Part shown: positions 17,841 to 26,271 of the stretch, piece after piece
Layout: each line of letters begins with the position of its first letter
How positions within the stretch are numbered: position 1 is the stretch's first letter
NCBI GenBank assembly: GCA_964414585.1
Contig: CAYPXR010000069.1
Coordinates: 23,021-87,020 of the forward strand
Reading direction: 5' to 3'
Source of the DNA: DATEMU01 sp964414585
GTDB taxonomy: Bacteria > Planctomycetota > Phycisphaerae > UBA1845 > UTPLA1
Length of the DNA stretch: 64,000 bases
Translations under genes and position numbers: made by a program
Notes under the pieces: generated by a model
Seen by the model: only the letters and a program-made list of their open reading frames with translations
Told to the model about the DNA's origin: nothing
The model's database searches: none

Positions 17841-18450
17841 ATTGCTCAAACCCCTCGAAGGTTCGCTTCGCGACCTGATTCGGTGGCTGAGCGAGCGCAA
17901 GGTTTCGTTCGCCGTGATTGGCGGCGTTGCAGCCGGATTGCAGGGGAAGGGGCGGGCGACCGGTGATGTGGACGCGGTGATACTCACCGATGAGTCCAAA
18001 CTGGATGCATTCATCAAAGACGCGGCGTCTTTTGGCTTTCTACCCCGCATTCCTGACGCGGGCCAATTCGCACGCGACAACCGAATCATCCTATTGCACC
18101 ACGTCGATGACAAAATCGGAATCGACCTCTCCCTGGGCTGTCTCCCATTCGAGATTGACCTGATTTCCCGCGCAGCGCGAATAAAGGCATTCGACCTTGA
18201 GATACCGGTGGCTCGTCCCGAGGAACTCATCGTCATGAAGCTCCTGCCGTTTCGTGGCCGGGATGTGACCGACATCGAGATGCTTTTGGATGCAAACAAG
18301 GACGTGGACCTGGACCGCGTGCGAACCGCGGTAAAGGCGTTTGCGGAAGTCCTGGAAAATTCTGAAATCCCCGAGCGGCTTGAGCAACTTCTGGCCCGGC
18401 GGCCGTCAGCGAAGACCGCGAAGAAAAAAATGGAAGGCGATAGCGAGTAA
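17827..18450 (+). CDS. Nucleotidyltransferase-fold protein (AbiEii/MNT-like)
   Basis: A 207-residue protein with the minimal nucleotidyltransferase signature: VIGGVAAGLQGKGRATGDVD (residues about 34-53) gives the GG motif, the Arg-Thr pair and the two catalytic-type Asp residues. A third acidic strand follows (KIGIDLSLG). A conserved ARPEELIVMKLLPFRGRDVTD segment matches AbiEii-like and DUF6036-type enzymes, where a Lys/Asp pair completes the site. The GTG start at 17827 is chosen because upstream in-frame residues are basic junk overlapping the small gene. The function could be the effector of a type IV-like toxin-antitoxin pair or a housekeeping NTase. The fold is well supported; the role is inferred. 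Confidence 0.75.
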   Translation: MTRDELLKPLEGSLRDLIRWLSERKVSFAVIGGVAAGLQGKGRATGDVDAVILTDESKLDAFIKDAASFGFLPRIPDAGQFARDNRIILLHHVDDKIGIDLSLGCLPFEIDLISRAARIKAFDLEIPVARPEELIVMKLLPFRGRDVTDIEMLLDANKDVDLDRVRTAVKAFAEVLENSEIPERLEQLLARRPSAKTAKKKMEGDSE

Positions 18451-18678
18451 ATGGGGGCGCGGGTGCCGTGACTCGCCGGTTGCCGCACGGGCCGCCGACG
18501 TGACCGTGATCCGCTTCATGTTGAATGGATTGACTCAATTCATCCTCGGGCAACAGCGGCGCCGTTCAGCGCCGGGGTTTCACTATTTTTGTCGTTCTCG
18601 ATACTCATGAAACTCGTGAATTCCGGGCCGCCCTCCGCAAACATCAATATGATTCCGCGTAATCGCGTGGAGCGCCCG

Positions 18679-19623
18679 ATGGCCGGCCAGGGAATACACG
18701 TCGTCACCGGAGCATTCGGCTACTCCGGATCGCGTATTGCACATCGACTTGTGCAACGCGGCATGACCGTTCGCACCCTTACCAATTCGAGCCGCGCCCA
18801 TCCGTTGCTGGGGCGAATCGAGGAGCATCCGCTTTCGTTCGACAATCCCGCAGGGCTGGTTGCATCGCTTCGTGGTGCGGACGTTTTGTACAACACCTAC
18901 TGGATTCGGTTTAACCACGCAGACTTCACGCGCCAACAAGCGATCCACAACAGCGTCAAGCTCTTCGACGCTGTGCGCGAAGCCGGAATTCGGCGAATCG
19001 TCCACGTGAGCATCGCAAATCCGTCGGAAGATTCGCCTTTCGAATATTACCGGGGCAAGGCACGCCTGGAGCGGGCCATTCTGGAGTCGGGCCTGTCGTA
19101 TTGCATCCTCCGCCCGGCGGTCCTGTTTGGTGACGAGGACATCCTGATCAACAACATCGCGTGGATACTGCGGAGATTGCCAGTCTTTGGATTGTTTGGC
19201 GACGGGTCCTACGGCCTCCGCCCCATTCATGTCGACAACTTCGCCGACCTTGCGGTGCAACAGGGGTTTGAATCCGCGGACGTCATCCTCGATGCCGTGG
19301 GGCCGGAGCGTTTCAGCTATCGCGAGCTGGTGGAAACCCTCGCGAGCATATTGAAATTGCGCCGATGGATTCTGCCGATGCCGCCGGCCATTGGTCATTA
19401 CATCGGCCGCGCTATCGGGCGCGTGGTCGGCGACATGATTTTGACGCGCGACGAAATCGGCGCAATGATGGCGGGACTGCTCGACAGCAAGGCGCCGACG
19501 ACAGGCCCGACGCGGCTGACCGACTGGGCGCGCGCAAATGCCGCGACTCTGGGTCGTTACTATTCGAGTGAATTGTCCCGCCGATTTGATCGTCATCGAG
19601 CTTACGTTGCGCTCCAACGGTGA
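18679..19623 (+). CDS. NAD(P)-dependent epimerase/dehydratase (atypical SDR)
   Basis: A 314-residue extended/atypical SDR protein. The N-terminal nucleotide-binding motif is VTGAFGYSGSRIA (TGxxGxxG), and the family features VHVSIANPSEDSPFEYYRGKA (YxxxK with the usual upstream Ser), LRPAVLFG and RPIHVDNFADL follow. This resembles the NDUFA9-like/NmrA-like sugar-nucleotide or quinone-related branch. The ATG at 18679 is preferred because a GGAG ribosome site lies 6 nt upstream and homology starts there, though the frame opens at 18589. It ends convergently, 25 nt from the minus-strand COG3581-like gene. Substrate unknown. Confidence 0.82.
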   Translation: MAGQGIHVVTGAFGYSGSRIAHRLVQRGMTVRTLTNSSRAHPLLGRIEEHPLSFDNPAGLVASLRGADVLYNTYWIRFNHADFTRQQAIHNSVKLFDAVREAGIRRIVHVSIANPSEDSPFEYYRGKARLERAILESGLSYCILRPAVLFGDEDILINNIAWILRRLPVFGLFGDGSYGLRPIHVDNFADLAVQQGFESADVILDAVGPERFSYRELVETLASILKLRRWILPMPPAIGHYIGRAIGRVVGDMILTRDEIGAMMAGLLDSKAPTTGPTRLTDWARANAATLGRYYSSELSRRFDRHRAYVALQR

Positions 19624-19648
19624 TCTTTCCGTACTATTCCCGATTCCC

Positions 19649-21463
19649 TCACGCGCCTGCACTTGCCAACTCCGTCACGCGTTCCCGCGAGAATCCAGTC
19701 GCCTTCATCTTCGCTGCCACGTCCATCACGAAATTCGCCGCCTTGCCGACGACGCCTTTGTGATGCCCGACGTGTTGCAGCGGCCGCCGCAGGTCGCGGT
19801 TCTCGGGCAGCGCGACGAATTCGCGGATTTGCTCGAGCGCGTAGCCGGTCGATTCGACGGCCCGCTTGAACTCCTCCTTGCACTTCGTCTTCGCCTCGCC
19901 GAGGGCCATCTGCACGCGGCTGTGCGCGTTCACGTCGCCTTCGCCACTCGTCTCGATTGGGATGTAAATCATGTCCTTGAAGTGGCTGGTGACCGCCGCC
20001 TGGGCCCCGTCGCTCTGCGTGCTGGGCATGCAGCCAAAGGGCTTGAGCGACAGGACCATGTGGGCCATGTCCTTGTTGCTGTAATAGATGTTCTTGGCGA
20101 CTTCGAGATGGCCTTCGCCGCCGCCGGACCGGCTGTTGTAGTACGGGTGCCCGGCGCGGGTCAGCTCGAGTTGATTCGCCAGTTCGTGGACCGTGCCGCC
20201 GATCGCTTCGCGGAGCTTGTTGTATTCGTGTTTGATGATGCGCTCGGCGATGTCGAATGTGAACAGCTTCTTTTTGATGGCCATCTCGTCCGCCAGCCAT
20301 TGCTTGACGTTCCATTTCGATCGCGTCGTCCCGTCGTCGTCCAGATGTTCGCGATCGCCCGTCTTGAGGCCCGCCTGGTGGAGCATGTAACAGATCCACG
20401 TCGCCACCGGCTCGACGAGCACCTCGGCCCCTTCGCCTTCGAGAAACGGGAACATCCGGAAATTGCCGTCGCCCTCGGTCGTCTGCGCCCAAAATTCGCC
20501 GGTCACTTTGCAAATCGGCTTGGCCCGCAGGAAATCGACTTCGATCTCCTCCTCGATCAACTGGCGGCACTTCTCGAATACTTCGGAGTAATAGGTCCCC
20601 TTGAGCTGGTCGAGGAATTTCGCGGCGTCGGCCGGCGTCTTGACCGGCGCGACCTTGGAAAGCAGCTTCGCAAGTACGCCGCCCTGGATCTCATCGTAGT
20701 TTCGCTGGCGCAGCGATTCCTGGCAGATTGCCATGCACTTGTTCATGATTTCGTTGGTCTTGCCCGGCTCGACTTCATAGGGGCGAATCTGGTAGGCGAC
20801 TTCGTTGAGGATGTCGCCCATGAACATCGCATTGAGCAGGGAGAGGAAGAAATTGAGGTTGAACTCGAGCCCCGCCTCGACGGCGGCCTGATCGAGTCCG
20901 CCGCTCTGCTGGAAGAGCAGGACGCGGAAACCGTCAAAGCCGCTGTTGCGAAGTGCCAGTCGATACTCCGCCTCGTACATGCCGAAGCGGCATGGCCCGC
21001 AGGCGCCGGCGGTGATGAAGACGTGGTCGCTGAGAATCTTTTCGAGCGGAATACCCTCTTCGTCGCGCATCCGCTTGAGGTGGTTGACCAGCGAACCGAC
21101 GGTGAAGTAGGTCGGGTTACATTGCCCGTTGTTGCCAAACTCCTTGCCGGCCTGAAAGTCCGCCTTGACCGGCGTGGGGACGAGGCCGACCTTGTAGCCG
21201 AGCCCTTCGAGACCGGCGACGATGAGCTGTTCGTGGCGCAGCGTGAGTCCGCCGAGCCAGATCGTGACCTGACCGCGCTCGGCCTTGGTGAAGGCGCGTT
21301 CCTTGGGCCGCTTGAAATGATGGACGGGACCGACCGTGATGCCGGCTTCGCGCATCATCCGTTCGCGCTCGGCCTGGAGCGTTTCCTGGATGGAGTCATT
21401 CAAGAGGGGAAGAGACATCCCGTTGGACGTGTCATTCTTCGTGGGAGCGGCTGGAGCGACCAT
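19649..21463 (-). CDS. COG3581-like partner of the acyl-CoA dehydratase activase (2-hydroxyglutaryl-CoA dehydratase-related)
   Basis: A 604-residue protein with the conserved cysteine motifs of the 2-hydroxyacyl-CoA dehydratase-related superfamily: GQCNPTYFTVGSLVNH around residue 115 and AGACGPCRFGMYEAEYR near 150, both plausible iron-sulfur ligands. The rest includes IPIETSGEGDVNAH and a C-terminal helical region. In many anaerobes this domain is fused to, or directly follows, the two-ATPase plus DUF2229 protein. Here the partner lies 2 kb downstream on the same strand, with three plus-strand genes between. A GAGGTG ribosome site 5 nt before the ATG supports this start. The reaction it serves is unknown. 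Confidence 0.8.
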   Translation of the reverse strand: MVAPAAPTKNDTSNGMSLPLLNDSIQETLQAERERMMREAGITVGPVHHFKRPKERAFTKAERGQVTIWLGGLTLRHEQLIVAGLEGLGYKVGLVPTPVKADFQAGKEFGNNGQCNPTYFTVGSLVNHLKRMRDEEGIPLEKILSDHVFITAGACGPCRFGMYEAEYRLALRNSGFDGFRVLLFQQSGGLDQAAVEAGLEFNLNFFLSLLNAMFMGDILNEVAYQIRPYEVEPGKTNEIMNKCMAICQESLRQRNYDEIQGGVLAKLLSKVAPVKTPADAAKFLDQLKGTYYSEVFEKCRQLIEEEIEVDFLRAKPICKVTGEFWAQTTEGDGNFRMFPFLEGEGAEVLVEPVATWICYMLHQAGLKTGDREHLDDDGTTRSKWNVKQWLADEMAIKKKLFTFDIAERIIKHEYNKLREAIGGTVHELANQLELTRAGHPYYNSRSGGGEGHLEVAKNIYYSNKDMAHMVLSLKPFGCMPSTQSDGAQAAVTSHFKDMIYIPIETSGEGDVNAHSRVQMALGEAKTKCKEEFKRAVESTGYALEQIREFVALPENRDLRRPLQHVGHHKGVVGKAANFVMDVAAKMKATGFSRERVTELASAGA

Positions 21464-21738
21464 ACGGCACCTCGTTAGGAGTCACTAGCTTGTTTGACCT
21501 TCACGACCGATAAGCGACCGACATGGAAGGGCTATCTTGCCCATGAAACTGCCATAAGTCCAGTGATATTTTTAGTTAACGCGCCACTACTTTGAGACAC
21601 ATCGATAGGTACTACTACCAATCTTAAATTAGTGCCTACTAACATCCTGATATTTGAACGGATTGAGCGGCTCGTGGTCACTCCCAAAGCGATCTTTTCC
21701 AAGCTTCTATTTTTCAATGGGTTATCGAAGAAAAATGT
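21464..21738. other. AT-rich intergenic island
   Basis: A 275-bp gap with clearly higher AT content than the surroundings (for example 21561-21660). A 61-codon frame on the minus strand has no recognisable homology and no good ribosome site, so I do not call it a gene. The region may hold the promoter of the COG3581-like gene or be a relic of transferred DNA. Confidence 0.4.
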
Positions 21739-22986
21739 TCAGCGAACAATGGTCCGGAGGTGATCGGCCAGCCGAGCGGTGAGATTTTTTCGATCATAAA
21801 TGTCGAATGATGATGGCTTTGAAGAATCCGGATGATTTTCTGTGGAATAGCTGTGAATTTTTTTGGTTGCGGCCTTGAGGGCCGCTGCATCACCGAGCGG
21901 GGCCAGGAAAGATCGCTCGGAAGCGTATTTCACAAGCAGTTGACCATCGTTCGACCCCGGCCGCTCCTCCAGGCAAAGGATTGGCCGCCCACTTCGGATG
22001 TACTCAAAGATCTTGGCGTTGTATCCCCAGCGACCGGCGTACTCGCCGGTTAGAAGCAACAACGCTTGCGCCTCGGTCATCCTCCGACGTGCTTCTTCCC
22101 GCGACACCAATCCGGTCGTGCGGATGACGTCGGCCAGGCCCTGTGAACGGAGATAGTCCCGCGAGAGGTTGCCCACGAACTCGAAAACTGTGCCCGCCAA
22201 CCCGCCGGAACGATTCAACTCCGCGACGGATTGAAAGAACAGGTCCGGGCGGTTGCGGGCAATGACTGTGCCGATGTGGCAAATCGTAACAGAGTCGCTC
22301 GTAGCGGCCGGCGGCCGTGAGGTACGAGCGGACTCCGAATCATCGTATCCATTCGGAACAACAAAGATCCGCTCTCGCGGGAATCCCTGTTCCGAGGAAA
22401 TCGCGTCGGCCATCGCCTCCGAGACGGTGACGATCGCCGACGCCGCGCCAATGCATCGCCGTTCGAGATCGAGATGCTTTCGCCGGGCCCGTTCGCCGGC
22501 CGGCTCATACCCGCCGGGCCCCAACCAGCGATCCCGAAAATCCAGAACCATCGGCGGTCCGCCGGACTCGCACAGACGCAGCGCCACATCGAGCACGCTC
22601 GCGGGCGGAAACGACGCCAGTACAAGATCAATTCCAGCTTGCTTTACGATCCGCTCGGCCTCTTTCAGCGCTGCCCGGCGCCAGGCAATGAAACGATCAG
22701 GAAACGTCCACTCTCGAAGCCACGCCTTCCACCGGCTCGGCTTTCGCCGGGGGTCGTAATCCGCGAAAGGCGACGACGAAGTCGCCAACGGATCGGTCAC
22801 GGCATGAATCGTCACGCCGCGATCCGTCGGCGCCGCTCCCGGTCGCGCCGCCGTCAGGACGTGAACTTCCCATCCGTGCTCCGGCAAATACTTCGCAAAC
22901 GAGTGCATCCGCTCCGCCGCCGCGCCGACGCCCGGCGGATACCAGTAAGAGACGAGCAGAAGTTTCCGCAAAGACTCCGGGAGCAT
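21739..22986 (-). CDS. Glycosyltransferase family 4
   Basis: A 415-residue GT-B fold transferase. The N-terminal domain starts KLLLVSYWYPPGVGAAAERM, which is typical of WbuB/GT4-like enzymes acting on a lipid-linked acceptor. The C-terminal domain has VPNGYDDSE, ICHIGTV and the late GT4 part (IFEYIRSGRPILCLEE) with the Glu of the E-x7-E motif. The likely role is cytoplasmic addition of a sugar during surface polysaccharide assembly. An in-frame GTG two codons upstream (22992) is an alternative start. It is divergent from a second GT4 gene across a short region containing octamer repeats. Donor and acceptor are unknown. Confidence 0.87.
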   Translation of the reverse strand: MLPESLRKLLLVSYWYPPGVGAAAERMHSFAKYLPEHGWEVHVLTAARPGAAPTDRGVTIHAVTDPLATSSSPFADYDPRRKPSRWKAWLREWTFPDRFIAWRRAALKEAERIVKQAGIDLVLASFPPASVLDVALRLCESGGPPMVLDFRDRWLGPGGYEPAGERARRKHLDLERRCIGAASAIVTVSEAMADAISSEQGFPRERIFVVPNGYDDSESARTSRPPAATSDSVTICHIGTVIARNRPDLFFQSVAELNRSGGLAGTVFEFVGNLSRDYLRSQGLADVIRTTGLVSREEARRRMTEAQALLLLTGEYAGRWGYNAKIFEYIRSGRPILCLEERPGSNDGQLLVKYASERSFLAPLGDAAALKAATKKIHSYSTENHPDSSKPSSFDIYDRKNLTARLADHLRTIVR

Positions 22987-22994
22987 CGACACAC

Positions 22995-23023
22995 TGCAAC
23001 GTCAAAAAGCCAAAACGTCAAAA
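22995..23023 (+). repeat. Short octamer array between divergent glycosyltransferase genes
   Basis: Near-tandem 8-mers ACGTCAAA, AAGCCAAA, ACGTCAAA are followed by AATGGAAA. They occupy almost the whole gap between the two divergent GT4 starts and resemble, in design, the heptamer arrays at 32.4 and 44.3 kb. The match is short, so its reality as an element is uncertain. Confidence 0.4.
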
Positions 23024-24244
23024 ATGGAAAAGAGCGAGTACGATGGGGCGATGGCGGTCATGGCCGGGTTACATATCCTCGTCGTCCCTTCGTGGTGGCC
23101 GTCGCCGGAGCAGCCGACCGCCGGCGTATTCTTTCAAGACTACACCGCCGCCTTCGCCGCCAACGGCGCGAAAGTCGGCGTTATCTACCCCGATTTGGTC
23201 AGCCTTCGCCATTGGGGCCGTTCGACGTCGATTCCAATCCTTCCGACGCTGCTGCATGAATCAACACCTGGGGCCAACGTCATTCGCATCCGCGGCCTCC
23301 ACACCGCGCTAGGCCGGCCCGCATGGCAGATGCACAGATTCCGCAAATGGCTCGCAAGAGGGCTCCGCGCCTACGAGCAGGCTCACGGCCGGCCCGACGT
23401 GCTCCACGCTATGTGCGCCATCCCCGCCGGTTGGGCTTGTACCCATTTGAACGATTCGCTGTCACGCCGGGTCGTCGTCACCGAACACACCGGGCCGTTT
23501 TCGCTTGCCCTGCATCCGCCCGCCGCCGGGCGATTCGTGCATGAGGCATTGGAAAAAGCGGCGGCCGTCGCGGCGGTCGGCAAACGGTTGCGCGACCAGA
23601 TGATGGAAGCCGGCATCGCGCGGACGATTGAGATCATCGGCAATCCTGTCGCCGATGAATTTCTCACGGCGTCATTGCCTCAGCGCGACGACCCGTCACA
23701 TCGACGCGATGACCGCCGCGCGCTGTTCGTCGGACGACTGACGCCTGAAAAAGGAATCGGAGAGCTAATTGAGGCGGCTTCGCAATTGAAATCAAAGCTT
23801 CGCCTCCAATGGGAGATCGCCGGCGACGGGCCGATGCGGGAAGGCCTGGCGCAGCAGATTCAATCGCTCGGCCTTCAGGAGCAAGTACGATTGCACGGGG
23901 TCTGTTCGCGTCAGCGCATTTGCGAACTCATGGCGCAATGCGATCTGTTTATCCTGCCGACACATGGCGAATCGTTCGGCCTCGCCGTCGCGGAGGCCCT
24001 GTGCATGGGCCTGCCGGTCGTCACGACGAAGGGGTCCGGCTGCGATGCCTTGTTGCAGGAAGGGGACGGTCTCACGTGCAGGATGAATGACGCGGGCGAC
24101 CTCGCACGGGCCATTGAGGAAGCCATTCGCGATCACGAATGGGACCGGCGCGCCATTGCGGAAGCGGCGCGGCGGCGGTTCGATGGCCGTGCCGTGGCGA
24201 CGCGATACGCCGAGATTTATCGAAGGATCGCAAGCGCAAGTTGA
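23024..24244 (+). CDS. Glycosyltransferase family 4
   Basis: A 406-residue GT4 transferase. The N-terminal part is LHILVVPSWWPSPEQPTAGV, a start typical of GT4 enzymes of the WcaL/colanic-acid type, followed by HAMCAIPAGWACTH. The C-terminal Rossmann domain has FVGRLTPEKGIGELIEA, then HGESFGLAVAEALCMGLPVV with the conserved E-x7-E pair and TKGSGCDALL. In-frame starts at 23051 and 23060 are also possible, and the first codons up to there have no homology. It is followed after 11 nt by asnB, so it belongs to the polysaccharide cluster. Sugar specificity is unknown. Confidence 0.88.
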   Translation: MEKSEYDGAMAVMAGLHILVVPSWWPSPEQPTAGVFFQDYTAAFAANGAKVGVIYPDLVSLRHWGRSTSIPILPTLLHESTPGANVIRIRGLHTALGRPAWQMHRFRKWLARGLRAYEQAHGRPDVLHAMCAIPAGWACTHLNDSLSRRVVVTEHTGPFSLALHPPAAGRFVHEALEKAAAVAAVGKRLRDQMMEAGIARTIEIIGNPVADEFLTASLPQRDDPSHRRDDRRALFVGRLTPEKGIGELIEAASQLKSKLRLQWEIAGDGPMREGLAQQIQSLGLQEQVRLHGVCSRQRICELMAQCDLFILPTHGESFGLAVAEALCMGLPVVTTKGSGCDALLQEGDGLTCRMNDAGDLARAIEEAIRDHEWDRRAIAEAARRRFDGRAVATRYAEIYRRIASAS

Positions 24245-24255
24245 TGTAACGCCCC

Positions 24256-26271
24256 ATGTGCGGAATCGCCGGACTCATCTTCGATGTACTGGAGCCCAAC
24301 GGCGGCCGATTGCTCACGGCCATGACCCAGCGGCTCCACCATCGTGGCCCCGATGATGGCGGCGCGGTTCTCTTCGGCCTCGGCGGCAAACCGGTCATCG
24401 AGCGCCGGCTCGGCAGGCCGGATGAGCCCGTCGCCTGGGACTATCTCGCGGCGCAAGTCGGCCTCGGCGCGCGGCGGTTGGCGATCATCGACACGTCCGA
24501 GGCCGGACATCAACCGATGTCATCGCCCGACGGACAGGCGTGGCTCATCTTCAATGGGGCGATCTACAACTATCGCGAATTGCGATCGGAGTTGACGGCT
24601 CGCGGCATGAATTTTCGCGGCGGAAGCGATACGGAAGTGCTGCTGGCCGCGTACCGCGCCTGGGGCATGGCCTGCTTCGAACGGCTCGAAGGCATGTGGG
24701 CGCTCGCGATCTACGACGTGCCCGCCGGGCGAGTGATCCTCAGCCGCGATCGCCTCGGCATCAAGCCGCTTTACGTCACCAGGCTGGAAAAGGGCATCGC
24801 CTTCGCGTCGGAGATCAAGGCGTTGCTGGAGGTTCCCGGCCTTCCGCGCGAAATCGAACAGACCATGCTCCGCGACTTCCTCGCCCGCGGTCTCGTCGAT
24901 CACACCGAACACACGCTCTTCGACGGCGTCTGGTCGCTGCCGCCCGGCTGCGCCGTCACGCTCGAACTTCGCGGCGCGGAGTCGAAACCGACCCGGCGCG
25001 GGAAAATCTGGCGGTACTGGACGCCGGGCTCGACCGTGAGCCAATGCGGGGATACCACGCAGCGTATTCGAGAGGATTTGTCGGCGGCCATCGCGTCGCA
25101 CCTGGTCAGCGACGTTTCGGTAGGCTCCTGTCTGTCCGGCGGCCTTGACAGCTCGACGATCGTTTCGCTTGTACACCGCCTTGCATCTGACGATGCAACA
25201 AAAGCGCCGCACTGGTCGCAGAACGCCTTTACGGCGTGTCTGCCGGGATCGCCGCTCGATGAATCGAAATACGCAGAAGCCGTCATCAACACCTGCCCCG
25301 GGCTGCACTGGCATCGCACCGAGCCGACCGCCGCGCGATTGCAAGAGGATATGGCGTCGCTCGTCTGGCATCAGGAGCAACCCTTCGGCTCGCCGTCGAT
25401 CTACATGCAATGGGAAGTCATGCGCCTGGCCCGCGAAACAGGCGTGACGGTCCTGCTTGACGGGCAGGGCGGCGACGAACTTTTTTGCGGCTACGAAGGC
25501 CAGATTCCGCCTTACATCGCGCACCTGCTTTCGCATGGCGCGATCGGCCGCACGTGGCGGGAGTTTCACGGTGCGGTGCGAGAAGGGCACTTTCGCAGGA
25601 TTCCCCTCAAGGCCCACATCGCCGCGTACCTCCTGCCGCGCCACCTCAGAGACGCGATGCGCGGCGCGCGGGACCGGAGCAAGCTCGACTGGCTGGCCGG
25701 CGATCTCTTCGATACCGATCCGCCCGTCGGGATTTGTGCGGGGCTCGGGCTCCAGGACGACGATTCGCATGAAGCTCCGCACGCGGATTCAAAGATACAA
25801 CGGCATCTCTGGTCGATCCTCCTTTCGGAGAGCCTGCCTGCATTGTTGCGTTACGAGGATCGCAACTCGATGGCCTTTTCCATCGAGGCCCGCGTGCCGC
25901 TGCTCGATCGCCGCCTCGTCGAACTGGCGATGTCGATTCCGATCGAAGAGAAGATTCGCGACGGGCGGTTGAAAGCCGTGTTGCGCGATGCGGTCCGCGA
26001 TATCGTTCCGAAACAGATCGTCGACCGCCGCGACAAGATCGGCTTTTCCGCCCCCACGGCCGACTGGCTGCGCGGCGATCTGCACGACTGGTGGCTCGAC
26101 GCCCTGACCTCCGACAGCTTCCGCGATCGCGGCTGCTTTGCACCCAAAGGCGTCGTCCGAATGCTCAAGCGATTCGAGGCTGGCGATGCTTCGACCGCTC
26201 TGCCGATCTGGAGAATGGCGATCGTCGAACAATGGGCTCGACAGTTTTTGGATCAACCGGCCGCGACATGA
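24256..26271 (+). CDS. asnB: Asparagine synthase (glutamine-hydrolysing) homologue
   Basis: A 671-residue two-domain amidotransferase. Cys2 at the N-terminus (MCGIAGLIFD) is the glutaminase nucleophile, with RGPDDGG and NGAIYNYRELRSEL in the glutaminase domain. The synthetase domain carries the PP-loop SGGLDSSTIVSL and DGQGGDELFCGYEG. It lies inside a glycosyltransferase cluster and is coupled by ATGA to a GT-C gene, so it may amidate a sugar acid or peptide in surface polysaccharide assembly rather than make free asparagine. Both options fit the family. Confidence 0.9.
   Translation: MCGIAGLIFDVLEPNGGRLLTAMTQRLHHRGPDDGGAVLFGLGGKPVIERRLGRPDEPVAWDYLAAQVGLGARRLAIIDTSEAGHQPMSSPDGQAWLIFNGAIYNYRELRSELTARGMNFRGGSDTEVLLAAYRAWGMACFERLEGMWALAIYDVPAGRVILSRDRLGIKPLYVTRLEKGIAFASEIKALLEVPGLPREIEQTMLRDFLARGLVDHTEHTLFDGVWSLPPGCAVTLELRGAESKPTRRGKIWRYWTPGSTVSQCGDTTQRIREDLSAAIASHLVSDVSVGSCLSGGLDSSTIVSLVHRLASDDATKAPHWSQNAFTACLPGSPLDESKYAEAVINTCPGLHWHRTEPTAARLQEDMASLVWHQEQPFGSPSIYMQWEVMRLARETGVTVLLDGQGGDELFCGYEGQIPPYIAHLLSHGAIGRTWREFHGAVREGHFRRIPLKAHIAAYLLPRHLRDAMRGARDRSKLDWLAGDLFDTDPPVGICAGLGLQDDDSHEAPHADSKIQRHLWSILLSESLPALLRYEDRNSMAFSIEARVPLLDRRLVELAMSIPIEEKIRDGRLKAVLRDAVRDIVPKQIVDRRDKIGFSAPTADWLRGDLHDWWLDALTSDSFRDRGCFAPKGVVRMLKRFEAGDASTALPIWRMAIVEQWARQFLDQPAAT

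Noticed and set aside
19538..21478. A 646-codon plus-strand frame
   Set aside because: Antisense to the COG3581-like gene, whose motifs and ribosome site are clear. The plus frame is Arg/Asp/Leu-rich shadow sequence.
21532..21717. A 61-codon minus-strand frame in the AT-rich island
   Set aside because: No good ribosome site, no recognisable family. Kept only as part of the island description.
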